Of a stretch of DNA of 64,000 nucleotides, positions 11,226 through 22,960 are shown one piece after another (the first letter of the stretch is position 1; each line of letters begins with the position of its first letter). Origin of the DNA: Penium margaritaceum (Eukaryota > Streptophyta > Zygnematophyceae > Desmidiales > Peniaceae); assembly GCA_023375785.1 (NCBI GenBank), contig SZWC01006916.1, positions 6,076 to 70,075 of the forward strand. The letters are read 5' to 3'. The position numbers were made by a program, and so were the translations under genes. The notes under the pieces are model-generated. The model saw only the letters and a list, made by a program, of their open reading frames with translations, was not told the origin of the DNA and did no database searches.

Positions 11226-12410
11226 CTACACCATTTGACATCCTTCTTCCCTGTTTGCGCCACACCTTAGCAGTGTAGCTGACTTCACGAGCGCAAGTGG
11301 CGTGGCAACGTGGAGCCCTGACACCTGTGGCTGCTGCTCCGCTGGTGTGCGCACCTTCTTCAACACAATGCCGCACTCGAGCGGCACCGCTGCCACCTCC
11401 GTGGGCAAGATCCTGAAATGTAGCTCCTTACGGTCCTGATCAATGACCGCCTTGGCCAGATATAGCCAGTCATTGCCAAGCAGCAGATTGTAACTCATTG
11501 CAGCCATCTCTGCTATGTCCATGTCAATGGTGAGAGCACCCACCCGGATGGATACCCCCTTGATGACGCCCCATGGCTTGAACTCCCCTCCGTTTGACAT
11601 TTGGAACCTCACGTTGCTCGCCTCCGCAACATCTAGCAGGCCAAAGATTCTCACCACCATCTGGGATAGCGTGGTGGTGCTGGCCCCCGAGTCCACGATG
11701 GCCTTGAACTCGTGCAACCCGATCCCAACAGTGGCCAGGCACACTGAGAAGATGGGCGCCCTGCTCCCGACCGTCATGGACTCCGCAGCGGCTACCCTAG
11801 CCTCCTTCTCCTGCTCTTCTGCTGTAATCACCTCATCCACTATTGTAATTGTTGCTGCTACCTCTGATGCCTCTATGCCATCCTCATCAGTCGCATCGTC
11901 TGCTACTCTCCTTTTCCCCTTTCTCCTCCGGTCTGCTTCCTCCTTCAACTGCTCATCCGGCTGCCCCACTGCGGTTGCTACGATCGCTACTGCTGCGGTT
12001 GCTTCTTTCTGCTCCTCCTTCGCTCCCCTTGCTGCTCCTCCTACCAATAGCTCAACCAGCTCTTGCTTGGCTGCAGGACAGTCATGGATATAGTTCCACA
12101 TACTCACCTTGACCGGGGTGCTCTTCATCTGCTCTAGCAGGGACACTTGAGGCATTGACGCTGATCCCCGCTTATACGCCCCTCGGTCGTTGCACGCTTG
12201 CCATTCATGCAGGGGATGGCTTGCCCCTGGTAGTACCCTCCCAGCCTGTATGGCCCGTGCCTGCAGTGTGAAGGGCACGTTCCTCGTGCCGGGCTTGGTG
12301 GGTAGCTGGTCACGTGGCACTGATGGATATGAAGCATCAGACACCCCCCATGCATCCCTTCTCGTCCTGGCTGAGAGCCTTTGAGGTCGAAGCTCCCGTA
12401 CCTCCTGCAC
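11226..12410 (-). pseudogene. E1 aspartic protease and gag C-terminal part
   Basis: A long open frame of about 394 codons. Its C-terminal half has the retropepsin core: FKAIVDSGASTTTLS (catalytic Asp-Ser-Gly near 11,690), then a middle beta segment, then YNLLLGNDWLYLAKAVIDQ, which matches the ILG(x)DWL end of gypsy proteases. The N-terminal half is rich in Glu, Ala and Lys and is probably the gag-protease linker. The enzyme would cleave the polyprotein inside the virus-like particle. The frame is long and open, so this is one of the better preserved parts. Confidence 0.85.
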
Positions 12411-12672
12411 ACAAGGCTGATTTCAGCTGCTGCGCGGCTCTCGCTGCTGCTGCTGTCGCTGCAGTGGTGGCGGTGGCACCTCCCAATTGGCCGATGATGT
12501 GGGCTGCCGGGGATGGCTCCTTTGCTCTTGCATAGTGCGATGCACCCCCTTGTACAGGCCCAGTGCCCATAGCAAGTCCTGTAAGAATGCGTGCAGCTGG
12601 GGACATGTTTTGTACCCCTGCATAGTTCACCGGAGGTGCTACTAGCTGTTGCTGTTTTAGGCCCGGACAATA

Positions 12673-13934
12673 TCATGCGATGTGCCCCTCCTTCTGACAC
12701 CAATGGCACACAGTCGGCCCCTGCTGCGCCCTTCCATCATTGTTGGGTACCCTGGTGGCCCTTGCATCGGCCCTTGCTATTGCGCTTGTACGAGCTGCAG
12801 CCTCATCTGCTCTACCTCCGCTACCAACTTCTGTACGTCTTTCCAGGTCGGCTGCGTCTGCTGCTGCACTGGCTGCTACATCGGCTGCTGCATCGGCTAC
12901 AGTATTGGCTGCTGCATCGGCTGCTGCATAGGCTGCTGCATCGGCTGCTGCATTGGCTGCTGCATCGGCTGCTTTCCCACTGCTACTCCTGGCTGGTGTG
13001 GTGCGTATGGTGCTTCTTGCGCGCGGACCTGTGATGTCCTTGCCTTTGCCTGGCTGTGTGCTCCTCCACCGTGGTACTCGTACCACTCCATGGAGCTCAC
13101 ACATGCATCAATCATGCGTGGCTGCGTTGACATGATGGCAGTCCGGGTGGTCTGGTCGAGCGCCGCCAGGAAGTGGTCCACCATTTTTGTTTCTGAATAT
13201 GTGGGGAGTGTGGCCACCAGGTAGCAGATCTGGTCGGCTAGCTCCCTCGCGGTCTGCTCCAGCCTGCGTTGCAACTGCTCCAAGTGCCGTAGATTCCGCA
13301 CAATCACCTCCTTGACAGTGGGCGTGAAACGCGCCAAAAACTTAGTGCAAAAATCTTGGGCATGAGCGAACTGTCCATGTGATGCCCATTCCCTCGCTGC
13401 CCCTCTTAGATAGTTTTTGATATACTCCAGCTTCAAATCCTCTCCAACCCCCTGAAAACTAAGTGCCAAAAGATTCTGCACCCTCTCAGCCCATATCACT
13501 GCAGTCCCTAGGTCCCCATCGTAGTTTTCCAGTTGACCAAGCGACGCCACAAATGGCATCGCCATGGCCGCCTTCAGCGCTGTTCCCCTTTGCTCCCTCT
13601 CAGGTCCCTTGCTTTTCTCTCTCATTGGATTGTTGACTGCCTTGCCAATCTCTCTCCTCCCTTCCTCCTCTATAGACAACTGTAAGAGTCCCTCAATCAG
13701 TTCAGTCACAGTGGTTGAGGAGACGGACTTCCCCTCTCCCTCAGTTGTGAAAGTTGATGTGCTCCTGACCAGCTTACCCCTCACTTCTTCCCCCAAATCT
13801 CCTGGTTCCCCCTCTCTACTCTGGACTTCCAATATGGGTGACAAACGCCGATAAGGGGAGGGACGAGTCCCCCTCCTTATACTTTTTTGCTCCACTTGAA
13901 CCGTTACCACGTTGATGCAACTCACAGACCACAC
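12673..13934 (-). pseudogene. E1 gag with zinc knuckle
   Basis: A capsid-type gag (frame 12,897-13,934, about 345 codons). It contains WAERVQNLLALSFQG, LKLEYIKNYLRGAAREWASH and FCTKFLARFTPTVKEVIVRN, the pattern of the retrotransposon gag family in which a W and an F-x-x-F/RF motif are conserved. Downstream, around 12,673-12,715, CHWCQKEGHIA is a CCHC-type zinc knuckle used for RNA packaging. Between them lies a run of Gln-Gln-Pro-Met repeats encoded by a 12-bp tandem repeat. Start chosen at the first Met of the open frame (13,934). Confidence 0.85.
12868..12975. repeat. 12-bp tandem repeat inside gag
   Basis: About eight imperfect units of GGCTGCTGCATC (plus-strand sense) with variants CATT, CATA and TACA. 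On the element's strand this gives a QQPM repeat. Other frames read as Ala-rich or Cys-rich runs and are shadows. It is a coding minisatellite and likely length-variable. Confidence 0.8.
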
Positions 13935-16347
13935 TCTCCACTATGCTCAACACTAAATGCCACCACGCACCACACTCCAATGGTATAGCTCGGGCAACAA
14001 AACAAGTTTGGGTACACACTTCTCCTAGGGAACGCCTGCCGGTACCTCTAGGGTAACTCAACTTCACGACTGCGGGATAGAACTGAGTAACACCACTCCC
14101 CACTACCGACGGTGGGTCTCACAACTCACACCACAACTCCTCTCCTCACTTCGTCGGGACGAGGAGACTACACTGACATCACATTTTACTCACGGAACAC
14201 AACAAGGTACTCAAATTCTCATACAACACAACCTCCTCCTTCACCTCCACTCCTTCGGCCTTCCACTCTCCCTTAATATTGTAATGGTTCAAGAATTGGG
14301 CCTTCTTCCACCCGTCCTCCCTCTCTCCTTCTTTTGATGGCCCGCCTGTCCTCTTTTGGGGCTCTTTTGGAGCCTCTTCTTCTCTCTTCTCTTTTATTTT
14401 TTTCTATTTTTTTAATAGACAATAGGTCCAATCGACACAAGCCAGATGCAAGCCTCCCTTGCTACCCCAATTCCAACACAAGACAAGAATGTTTCCTCCA
14501 ATCCCAAAATTCACAAGCAATTGAAGGGATGCAAGTGCACAATATCTCTCCCACACTGAATATCACCTCCTCTTGAGCATCAGGTCGTCCTTCCACCCTG
14601 AACCCTGTCCACCGATGGCACACATTACACAGTGATGCACACTTTCACTCACCTGGATGCGACGACTCCGCTTGTACTCTGCACCCAATCAAAAGAAAAG
14701 AAAAGCAATAGAGAAGGGTTAAACAAGGTCAAGATGCACACACTTCCTTTCCCGTATCGCCCCTGTAACCTGTAACCAGCACACTATCACAAATAATTAC
14801 CCGTTGTAGGTCCTAAGCCCGGATCCGCAGGATACAAAGGAACTACCTATCAACTACACCACCGAACCATAACAGATCACGTACTATTCTACAATAAATA
14901 CACCACGACAGTTACTTCTATCTAAAGACTAAGCGTGGAGTGGCGAGCCACCCCACGCCCTTGACTGACTCACACACGCACACACCGCTCAACGAATGCT
15001 CCTGACTCTTACTCGACTCGTGACGGCTCGTCGACGTCACACCTCACAATAGTTGCACATTCTCGACAGAAGCTTAGACGACGCACCTCTCACACTCACA
15101 GTCTCATCGAGCATCGAGAGGCGAGGTTAGCACGCTATGACGCACGGCACCCGACGATGCCACGCCCGACCCTCCAACGTGAGCTTGGTTCTTGCAACGC
15201 ATGAGGAGATTAGCTTGTAGTCCTCCTACGCCCCTCGTAGACAAGGCCCTCTAGTGTAGCTTGGTCGCAACTAATGGCCGACACAACCACCTTTGCGAGG
15301 CGACCGGACCGCCGGTTGGGGTTGACTCTCCACAACCTTTACCATACCACCTCCCCCACACCTTCCACCATTACGACACGTACACAAAAAGGCACTTATC
15401 CAAGCAAGCCGCCCATTCAAAGCACGGACTACAAAAAAGCCAGTCCACTCTTTCTTAGACGTCCACGTTTCAAAGGTTATGTCGATCGGATCCTCCAGGA
15501 ATTAAGCACCAGAGTGCAAGGTCTAATGTTGCTGACTTAAGCTAACAGCACAATAGTGACCTGCCCTCTCCACACGTCCACGTTAATCACGCATACAAAT
15601 ACGAAAGGGGGATCTAAAATCATGGGAAGCTCCACTGACCCGACGAGGAGACGATGGCCACTAACAGGGTGACGGTTGGGGTCGAGCACGTAGCGACGGC
15701 CGGTCCTCCTTGCGACCTCCTATGACAGGGTGTTTGGACTTTACATTCAACTCGTCTCACTTCTACAAGCAACCCCGCCATGCCTTCCAGCCCAACACCA
15801 TGCACAGGTGTGGATCTCCATCCACGGGACACTTCTCCACCAAACACCTAGGTAGAAGCAATTCACAGTACCGTAGGAATCGGCGTCATTGTCTCCACAA
15901 GCACTCAAACTGAATTTCAACAAGTATGCTAGAAGCGGGTCCTCCCAAGCTTCCCAACGCTACCTTTGACTTAAAAATCCATCAATGACTCGCACTGCCA
16001 CACGCATTCTACTCCAACCGCAGAATTCAAGAATCTGCACCGACCCACGTAAGCCACAAGCCTGTCCCACACCGGTCCAAGACACCCGCACTCACCACAC
16101 CGACGAGCCTCGGCGATGCGGCAGTCGACCTCCTCATCGCTCTGCCCTCGTCCGAGCTCCACCCACGAGCGTGCATGGCGCGTAGCTCCCAACCTTGGCA
16201 GCATCGTCTTGCTTCTCGCGACCTAGCGGTTGCATGATCCCCTCAGTCCAAACTCCATGGAGTCTCAACTTATTCAAACGTCAAAGGTGGAGCAACCTAG
16301 CCTACAACGAGTGAATGTTGGATGGGTATCCTTGCTTCTAATAGGGT
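13935..16347. other. 2.4 kb 5' flank of E1, no gene recognised
   Basis: This should contain the leader and 5' LTR of the minus-strand element E1. I could not find a primer site matching initiator tRNA-Met or a counterpart LTR on the other side. It includes a T-rich run (about 14,370-14,415) and CT/CA-rich stretches. Short frames such as 15,261-15,540 show no domain. Nothing else is seen. Confidence 0.5.
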
Positions 16348-17339
16348 TTTACTGTTGTAGATTTGCCCCTCAACATGCCCAAGTGCGGTGCCGGGAGGCG
16401 TCGACGAGCTGCCAGAGAGAGGAAATTCCTCGTCGACGGATCTGGCGACTCTCTGGTTACTCGGATCATAAAATGTAGGATTGTCCCTGAAAGTTGACGA
16501 GTCGCTAAATCCGGTGAAAGTTGTTTCACTGGAATCGGACTAGTAACGAGGGAGATATGAGCTTCCAAAGTTGGGGTGTGCGCGGCGGTTCTGGGAGCTG
16601 GCCGCGGTTCGACTTCCGATGAATAATTGACCAGAACGAGTAACAAAATGCCATCTGGGGATTTTGCTCCGGAAGATCTCCCGAGGCGTCCGGTGGATGA
16701 TCCGCCGGATTTCAGGAGTGCAGTTTGTTACTGAGGGACTTAGCCAAAATCCTGGCTCGGAGTCCGGAACTCAGTAGTACATTTTGTTACTCGGGGACTT
16801 CGTCAAAAGTCCGACTGGAGGTCCGCGAACAGGTTTCGACCCACATCAATCCCCATCACCAAAATCGATGATTAACTCATCGAAACAGACCCCAAAGGCA
16901 CGAGGGGCGCCACCACTACGCGTAGGGAAATCTGCACCTCCGGAATGGTGTTTTTTTATGGGTCCTTGATGTGTGAGGGCGCCTCGGCGGGCGACGTGGT
17001 GCAAGCCGCCGACTGAGCGGCTGATTTGGGGTGCTGCGCTTCGGATGACGTAGCGGGAGCTATGGTGATCCGAATCGCGCACGGTTTGGTGCGTTGGAGA
17101 GCTCATGACTAGCCCTACAAACGTTGATATCATGTCCATGTTAAAAAACTAATGCAAAATCACGTTCTTCCCGTCGCAAAAGTGACTGTCTCACATTTGT
17201 CTTCAACTGCCAGAAACATAGCGTGAGGCGATCAGAAAGCTCGCGCTTGGACTCAGAACCACCCACACAAAACACAGCCGTGAGCACGGAGGACCCGTCG
17301 GGCTACGTTGGAACCGCACCATGGTTTTCCGACATTTAC
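16348..17339 (+). mobile_element. Copia K LTR copy 1 with TTTAC flanks
   Basis: The LTR is 16,353-17,334 (982 bp). It starts TGTTGTAGATTTGCCCC and ends GGTTTTCCGACA. It is flanked on both sides by TTTAC (16,348-16,352 and 17,335-17,339), the form expected of a solo LTR with its 5-bp target duplication. It is about 4% different by eye from the LTR at 24,255-25,235. It has no primer site after it. The real primer site follows the truncated LTR at 19,506. Confidence 0.8.
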
Positions 17340-19242
17340 TCTCAGAAGTACACGCGGCTCCAGATACGTGAAAGGTCACGTATGGCAATGGCACAAGTGG
17401 AAATGGAGAGCGTAACGAATGGAGCGGAAGAGTTGGTCAAATGGCAACATTAGTTTGGAACAATTTCTAGGACATTGGCTTTACCCCATCCCTCTCACGG
17501 GTCCGCCAAAGCGCGACTCCCATTTTTAATCCAAAAATATCAACTAGTCTAAAAATGCTACACCTAGCTAGGTGGATTTGAACCCCCTTCTCCTCTACGA
17601 GCACCTCCTAGAACTGGAAATACCAAATAGAAACTAGGACTAGTACTAGTCTCTCCTCCGCCTAAAATTCTCTCAAACAAAATTACTTGTTTAATATTTT
17701 CCTTTCTCCTGTCTTCCCATCTTGCGACGGTCTTCATTTCATTTTTCTTGTTGGCCTCCAAGCTTGAATTTGGTTCCGTGGCCCGCGTTGTTTCTTGGTT
17801 GGTAGCTTTCCCGAAATACCCATCAATTTTTTTCAAGCGATTGCGACAAGAGGGTAGCCGTCTGAAGTTGTAGTCGGCTTTCCCTTTGCTGAGTTGACGT
17901 TGTGAGGCCTTGCAACCCCCTTTCATCGGTGCACACTTCAATGTTTTCCCACTCGCCTTTCTTCCATGCTAAGTCCTCGGCCTCCACCCCAACTAAATTA
18001 GCGACGACGGCCTCGAGTCAAGTGGTCCCTCTCACAAGACACCTTTTATACTTATTGAAAAAACCCGCTCTTTTTCTCCATCCTCCCCTCTCATCGTCAT
18101 TTTCCAAATAAAATTTACGAGGCCATCCCCCTCTCGACGACTTCAATCGCTTTTGTGACTCCGCTTCGTCGCTCTCACCTTTTTGAAATTCACTTCAAGG
18201 GTGGCCCTCTCACGACCATCCTCTCTCTTTTTATAATTGAACAAGGAATCTCCCTCACGGTGCTCCTGCTTGCCGTAGGAATCACAAAGCTCATTCCGCC
18301 TTGCATAAATTTGTCGCTTCAATTGGGGAGCGACCGCGACCTCGCTCGCGTCAAGAAAATCCACTCTTCGCCCTTGTCGTTTCCGGGTCGCATGCTGCTT
18401 CCGGCCCCACTTCAGTCCTCATGTCGGATACCACAGCGCGATTATGAGTCGCGCTTGACCCTCTTTGTCACGACCTCCTTGAAAATCCGGCAGCCGTGTC
18501 GTTCTCTCCCAATGTTGCCTCACTCGTATCCCATTTTGCACTCGCTTTGCTTTTGCACCGTGAAATTATCACGGCTCCCCACTGTTGCCCATCACGTGCA
18601 TTAATTTATACCCAAAAAAATCCTCCCATGCCTTCTTCCCTCTTGTTGGTCCTCTTAGAGAGTTCACGCTCGTTTCCCTCTCATATGGTTTCGTGCATGT
18701 TCATGAAGTCCGCTTCCTCGTGCCTCTCATGCTTTGGTGTCCACCGAAATACGCGCGTGACACAATACCGTAACACCATCATGGTCACCTCGCGCAACCC
18801 CTCAAATGGCGCGAACGGTAGGCGCGAAGTCGCGACCCGCCGATCTCAAGCTTCCCCCTCACAAGCTTCCGCGCGACGAACCCAAGTCGCTTTTTTGTTC
18901 CCCTCTCAATGCCTCTTTCTTGTTCCCCTCTCGGGTCCACACAAAACTCCCGCGAGATACAATGTCTTGTCACCATCACGTACACCTTGTGCCACTTTGC
19001 GTTTCTCGCAAGTCCGGTGGCCGGAGTCCATTTATCCACTGCCACTACAGTCCCTCTTATAGCTCGGATCCGCCTCGCACTCGTAGCGAACACAATGCCC
19101 TGTCACCATCATGGTTACCTCGGTCACTTTCGCATACCTTAGTTGTTAGAAGTCGGATTCTGACGCTGATAGTTGCGTTGGATAGCTCACAAGTATGTGC
19201 ATCCCATGGAGTGGTGCTAAGGCTTCACCAGGTCACGCTTCT
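17340..19242. repeat. Flank segment C, copy 1 (1.9 kb)
   Basis: This is the sequence downstream of the TTTAC target duplication. It is repeated at 25,241-27,145 with about 3% difference by eye, so both copies have one origin. It has no recognised coding domain. Within it, imperfect units around ACCATCATGGTCACCTCG recur at about 18,774, 18,968 and 19,103, spaced roughly 135-195 bp, suggesting an old tandem array. It stops abruptly at the truncated LTR at 19,243. Confidence 0.75.
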
Positions 19243-19506
19243 ATGGTGATCCGAATCGCGCACGGTTTGGTGCGTTGGAGAGCTCATGACTAGCCCTACA
19301 AACATTGAGATCATGTCCATGTTCAAACACTAATGCAAAATCGCGTTCTTCCCTTCGCAAAAGTGACTGTCTCACATTTGTCTTCAAGTGCCAGAAACAT
19401 AGCGTGAGACGACCAGAAAGCTCACGCTTGGACTCAGAACCACCCACACAAAACACAGCCGTGAGCACGGAGGACCCGTCGGGCCACGCACCATTGTTTT
19501 CCGACA
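19243..19506 (+). repeat. Truncated 5' LTR of copia K
   Basis: This corresponds to the last ~265 bp of the 982-bp K LTR, starting at TATGGTGATCCGAATCGCGC and ending TTTTCCGACA, directly before the primer site. The join to segment C at 19,242/19,243 is abrupt. This LTR end therefore occurs three times in the window (here, in 17,061-17,334 and in 24,962-25,235). Confidence 0.85.
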
Positions 19507-19523
19507 AAGGGTTATGGGTCCAC
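19507..19523 (+). promoter_or_regulatory. Copia K primer-binding site (half-tRNA iMet type)
   Basis: GGGTTATGGGTCCAC directly after the LTR end is complementary, with one difference, to the anticodon stem-loop of plant initiator tRNA-Met (GTGGGCCCATAACCC), not to the tRNA 3' end. Priming from a cleaved half-tRNA is known for Drosophila copia and some related elements. The match is seen here; its use is inferred. Confidence 0.7.
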
Positions 19524-19825
19524 GGCCCTGAACGGTCTACACATCACTCACGGCTTTCGTGGCGGACGGGATTGTCGTCGGGGAAGACATCGCCGTCAAA
19601 CTCTGAGGTCCCGGAGTTGAAGACTGCGCAATGGTGCAGAAGGAGACGTAGGCCATCTAGAAGTATGCGGGTCGCCCTGGCTTTGGGCTATGGAGGTGGC
19701 ACTTCGAGATCCACCTCGCGCATAAGGGTGTGCTGCAGGTCATGTTGGGAACCGAAGTCCTCGACGAAGCTATAGCGACAGAAGCGTAGAAGGAGGCCTT
19801 CGCAAGGAAGAACACGGAGGCACTC

Positions 19826-20450
19826 ATGCTGCTGGTGTCCGGGACGGCTGAGTCGCAGTGGGGCTACTTCCAAGGCTGCAAGCTGCCAGCTGAGGCTTGG
19901 CAAAAACTTTGTACCATCCATCAATCCAAGTTGTTGGCGAATAAAATCTTTGCCATGAAGCGACTCCTGACGGTGAGAATCGAGGAGGGAGATGATGTCA
20001 TCACCTCCATGCAGCAGATCGAGTCGCTCGCCTCATAGTGCAATGATGTGGGGTGGAAGATCGACACGCAGCTGCAGGGGATGGCCCTCCTCATGGCCCT
20101 TCCTGACAGTTGGAGCCCTCTCATCACAGTCTTGGGAGGATGGGCAGAGGACAAGCTCACCTATGGCGCGGTCACAGAATACATCCGCAACGAGGTGCAG
20201 CGACGGAGCTGCGGGGAGTCCTCGTCTTCCTCATCAGCCCTCGTCACCAAAATGCGTGGTGGCGGAAGTGGGGGCAAGGGAGGTGGCGGACATGGCGGCG
20301 GTAAGAAGGGCGCCAAGAAGGGTGTGTGCCGCAACTGCGGCAAGGAGGGCCACTGGGCCCGTGAGTGCACCGAGGAGGAAAAGGCCGGTGGCAAAGACAC
20401 CAAAGGCAAGAGTGCGCTCCTCAATGGCACTCAGAACCACTACCTCAAGA
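19826..20450 (+). pseudogene. Copia K gag with zinc knuckle
   Basis: Copia-type gag (UBN2/DUF4219-like). Diagnostic stretches are MQQIESLAS, LLMALPDSWSPLITVLGG, LTYGAVTEYIRNEVQRRS and a Gly-rich, Lys-rich linker. The linker leads into the CCHC zinc knuckle CRNCGKEGHWARECTEE near 20,325-20,380. The gag would form the virus-like particle and bind RNA. The same gag type occurs in copia C and in the remnant at 37.2-37.8 kb. It is a fossil with few breaks. Confidence 0.85.
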
Positions 20451-20899
20451 AGGCTAACCGGCGATGCCTTGACTCCGGAGCCGAAGAGCACACCCAGGTC
20501 AAGAAGGTCGGGTTCATCAACTACACCAAGTCGAGCAAGTCCATGGTGGTCGCGAACGACAAGGTCGAGCCGGCGGCTGGCCAAGGAGATGTGGACGTGG
20601 AGGTGGTGGTTTGTGGGAAGCGGGTGCAATGCGTGATCAAGAACGTGCAGCACGTACCTGGCTTGGCTGACATCCTAAGTGTCAGCCGCTCTACGGACAA
20701 GGGATACGAGGTGCTCTTCAGGAGAAGAGGGGCAGTCGTGCGGAAGGACGGTGGCGGCGCGACCGTGCTGGAGGCTAAGCACGAGGGAGGAATCTACATC
20801 GTGGAGACCAAGGTGATCCCCTCAGCGACAGATCCAGCAGATTCGCAGGAACGCACCGTCAACCTGGCCAAAGGAGGGGGAGCTGATCTGGAGTTGTAG
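20451..20899 (+). pseudogene. Copia K protease
   Basis: This follows the zinc knuckle in the same long open frame (20,048-20,899). RRCLDSGAEEHTQVKKVGF carries the catalytic Asp-Ser-Gly, and VQHVPGLADILSVSRSTDKGY matches the conserved NVLYVPGLxxNLLSVSxL segment of copia proteases. It would process the Gag-Pol polyprotein. Confidence 0.85.
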
Positions 20900-21784
20900 C
20901 ACCGACAACTGGGGCATTCCTCACCCGCACTCGTGAAGGAGATGGCGAAGCGCGAGCTGGTACGCGGCCTCGTCATCGACGGTGCGGAAGAGGCGACGGA
21001 TGCAGCAATGCACAAAAAGTGCGAGCCTTGCATTTTGGGCAAGGCACGGCGCAAACCGTTCAAGGAGAACGAGAATCGTGCCTCGGACCTGCTGGAGGTT
21101 GTGCACAATGACGTGTGTGGACCATTCAAGACGGCGTCAAATGGTGGTGCGCATTACTTCGTCACCTTCATTGATGACTACACCAGAAAACTCCATGTGT
21201 ACTTCATGAAGCAGAAAGGTGAGGTCTTGGACCAGTTGAAGGAGTACGTCGCCGTGGTGGAGAGGCACACAGATTGGAAGATCAGAGCGCTACGCAGTGA
21301 CAACGGTGGAGAGTACGTGGGCTGTAGCAGGTGGATGAATCAGCAGAACATAAAATGGCAACAAACGACGCCGTATTTGCCTCAGTCAAATGGTGTGGCG
21401 GAGCGGGCGAACCAGACGCTGCTGGACATGGTACGGACCATGTTGGTGGATGCGGAATTGCCGCGAAGATTCTGGGCGGAAGTTGTGCGTACGGCGAGCT
21501 ACACCATCAACCTCACTCCTACAGTGGTGCTGAAGGGGAAGAGCGGTTGGAAGACGCCGCAGGAGGTTTGGAGCGGACGCAAGCCAAGTGTGGCACACCT
21601 GAAAGTGTTCAGGTGCAAGGCGCACGCGGTGGTGCAGGCTGCGCAGAGGCGCGACAGCAAGCTAGAACTGCAGGCAAATTCGTATCTCTTCCTTGGCTAT
21701 GAGAGCGCGCATAAGGCGTACAGGCTCTACGACATGCGCAAGGGGGAGGTAATCCGCAGCCAAGACGTCGAGTTTGATGAGTAG
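20900..21784 (+). pseudogene. Copia K integrase with GAG-pre-integrase region
   Basis: The N-terminal zinc-binding part is seen as a LGHSSPALVKEMAKRELVRG segment followed by CEPCILGKARRKPF. The core contains VVHNDVCGPFKTASNGGAHY, FVTFIDDYTRKLHVYFMKQK and RSDNGGEYVG, with the expected catalytic acidic residues, and later QQTTPYLPQSNGVAERANQT. The C-terminal part ends near HLKVFRCKAHAVV and YLFLGYESAHKAYRLYD. All of these are hallmarks of copia integrases. It is well preserved. Confidence 0.9.
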
Positions 21785-22960
21785 CAGAGCTACATCAATA
21801 GCAACAACGTGGGCGTGGTGGACTCCCCAAAGACGGGGGAGTGGTTCCAGCTCCTTGACTACGAGAAGGAGCCGGTGGACACTGAAGTTGAGGATGCGGC
21901 ATCAGAGCGTGACGGTGCACCAGTGGTGGCAGCCGAAGCGGAGGAATCTGATGAAGATCAAGCTGATAAGGAGATCCACCGAAAGGATCCGGCGGACGAG
22001 GCACCAAGGGTGCCAAGGCATGCACTCCCGGCAGAGTGTGCAACGGGCGTTGGTGGAAAATCCACTAGACGAGCCGTCCGTCCGGGCGATGTTTCGCCGG
22101 AGCGGGAGAGATCCTCAGGGAGCCGTCCGGTCGATGATGAACCGGAGGGTGCAGAGTCAGAGGGGTCGCAGCAGAGTGATGATGCGCCACCAAAACTGCC
22201 GTGCCGCAGCGGGAGGCAGCGAAAAGCGGGGAAGCGCTTCGACGCAAGCACTGGTCGATGGATTGGCATGATGCAGTGCATGCTGGCTGCATCAACGGAG
22301 CCGATTACCGCGCAAGAGGCACCTGCGTGGCCCGAAGGGGATCAATGGGACGCAGCCATCAAATCGGAGCTGGTGTCCAACACGGAAAACGATACGTGGG
22401 AGCTGGTTGACAGGCCAAAAGATGCAAAGATCATCGGCTCAAAGTGGGTCTTCAAGACCAAGTTCACAAAGGAAGGTGTGGTTGACAAGTGCAAGGCGCG
22501 GCTTGTGGCAAAAGGTTCCGCACAGCGTAAGGGGGAGCACTACAATGAGACGTTTGCTCCCGTCGCCAAGTTCACAAGCATCCGGGCGATCCTTGCGGTG
22601 GCGGCCGTGAAGGACATGGAGCTCCACCAAATGGACGTAAAGACGGCCTTCCTCAAAGGCATCATAGACAAAGAGATCTACATGGAGGTTCCAGAGGGGG
22701 TAGAGGCGCCGGAGGGCAAAGTGTGCAAGCTGCGGAAGTCCTTGTACGGGCTAAAACAATCACCCAAATGCTGGTACCAGTAGATGGACAACTTCATGGC
22801 ACAACTCGGCTTCAAGCATTGTGAATCGGATCACAGCATGTACGTGCGGTGCAACAAACAGCTCCATCAGATTATCTCACTCTATGTGGACGACCTGATT
22901 TTGTGCTCGACGGATCTGCCGAGCCTACAACGGCTGAAAGAGCAGCTGAGCAGCAGATTC
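21785..22960 (+). pseudogene. Copia K reverse transcriptase
   Basis: After an acidic linker with many Glu and Ser residues, the RT domain begins with WDAAIKSELVSNTENDTWEL and shows IGSKWVFKTKF, YNETFAPVAKFTSIRAILAV, QMDVKTAFLKGIIDKEIYME and LRKSLYGLKQSPKCW. The catalytic YVDDLIL motif is near 22,880. These are standard for RVT_2-type copia RT. It would copy element RNA into cDNA within the particle. It is well preserved. Confidence 0.92.

Larger units (their letters stand above)
5574..13934 (-). mobile_element. Ty3/gypsy retrotransposon fossil E1
   Basis: On the minus strand, from right to left, it carries gag, a zinc knuckle, an aspartic protease, a long accessory region, reverse transcriptase, RNase H and integrase. 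The order protease-RT-RNase H-integrase defines Ty3/gypsy. No LTR pair could be found at its ends, so its limits are those of recognisable coding sequence. It is broken in several places, and the integrase side is truncated. The reading frames remain long, which suggests moderate rather than great age, but without LTRs no divergence estimate is possible. Confidence 0.85.

Noticed and set aside
12682-13224. Cys/Gly-rich plus-strand frame (repeated CIGCC units)
   Set aside because: Antisense reading of the 12-bp tandem repeat and gag of the minus-strand gypsy element.
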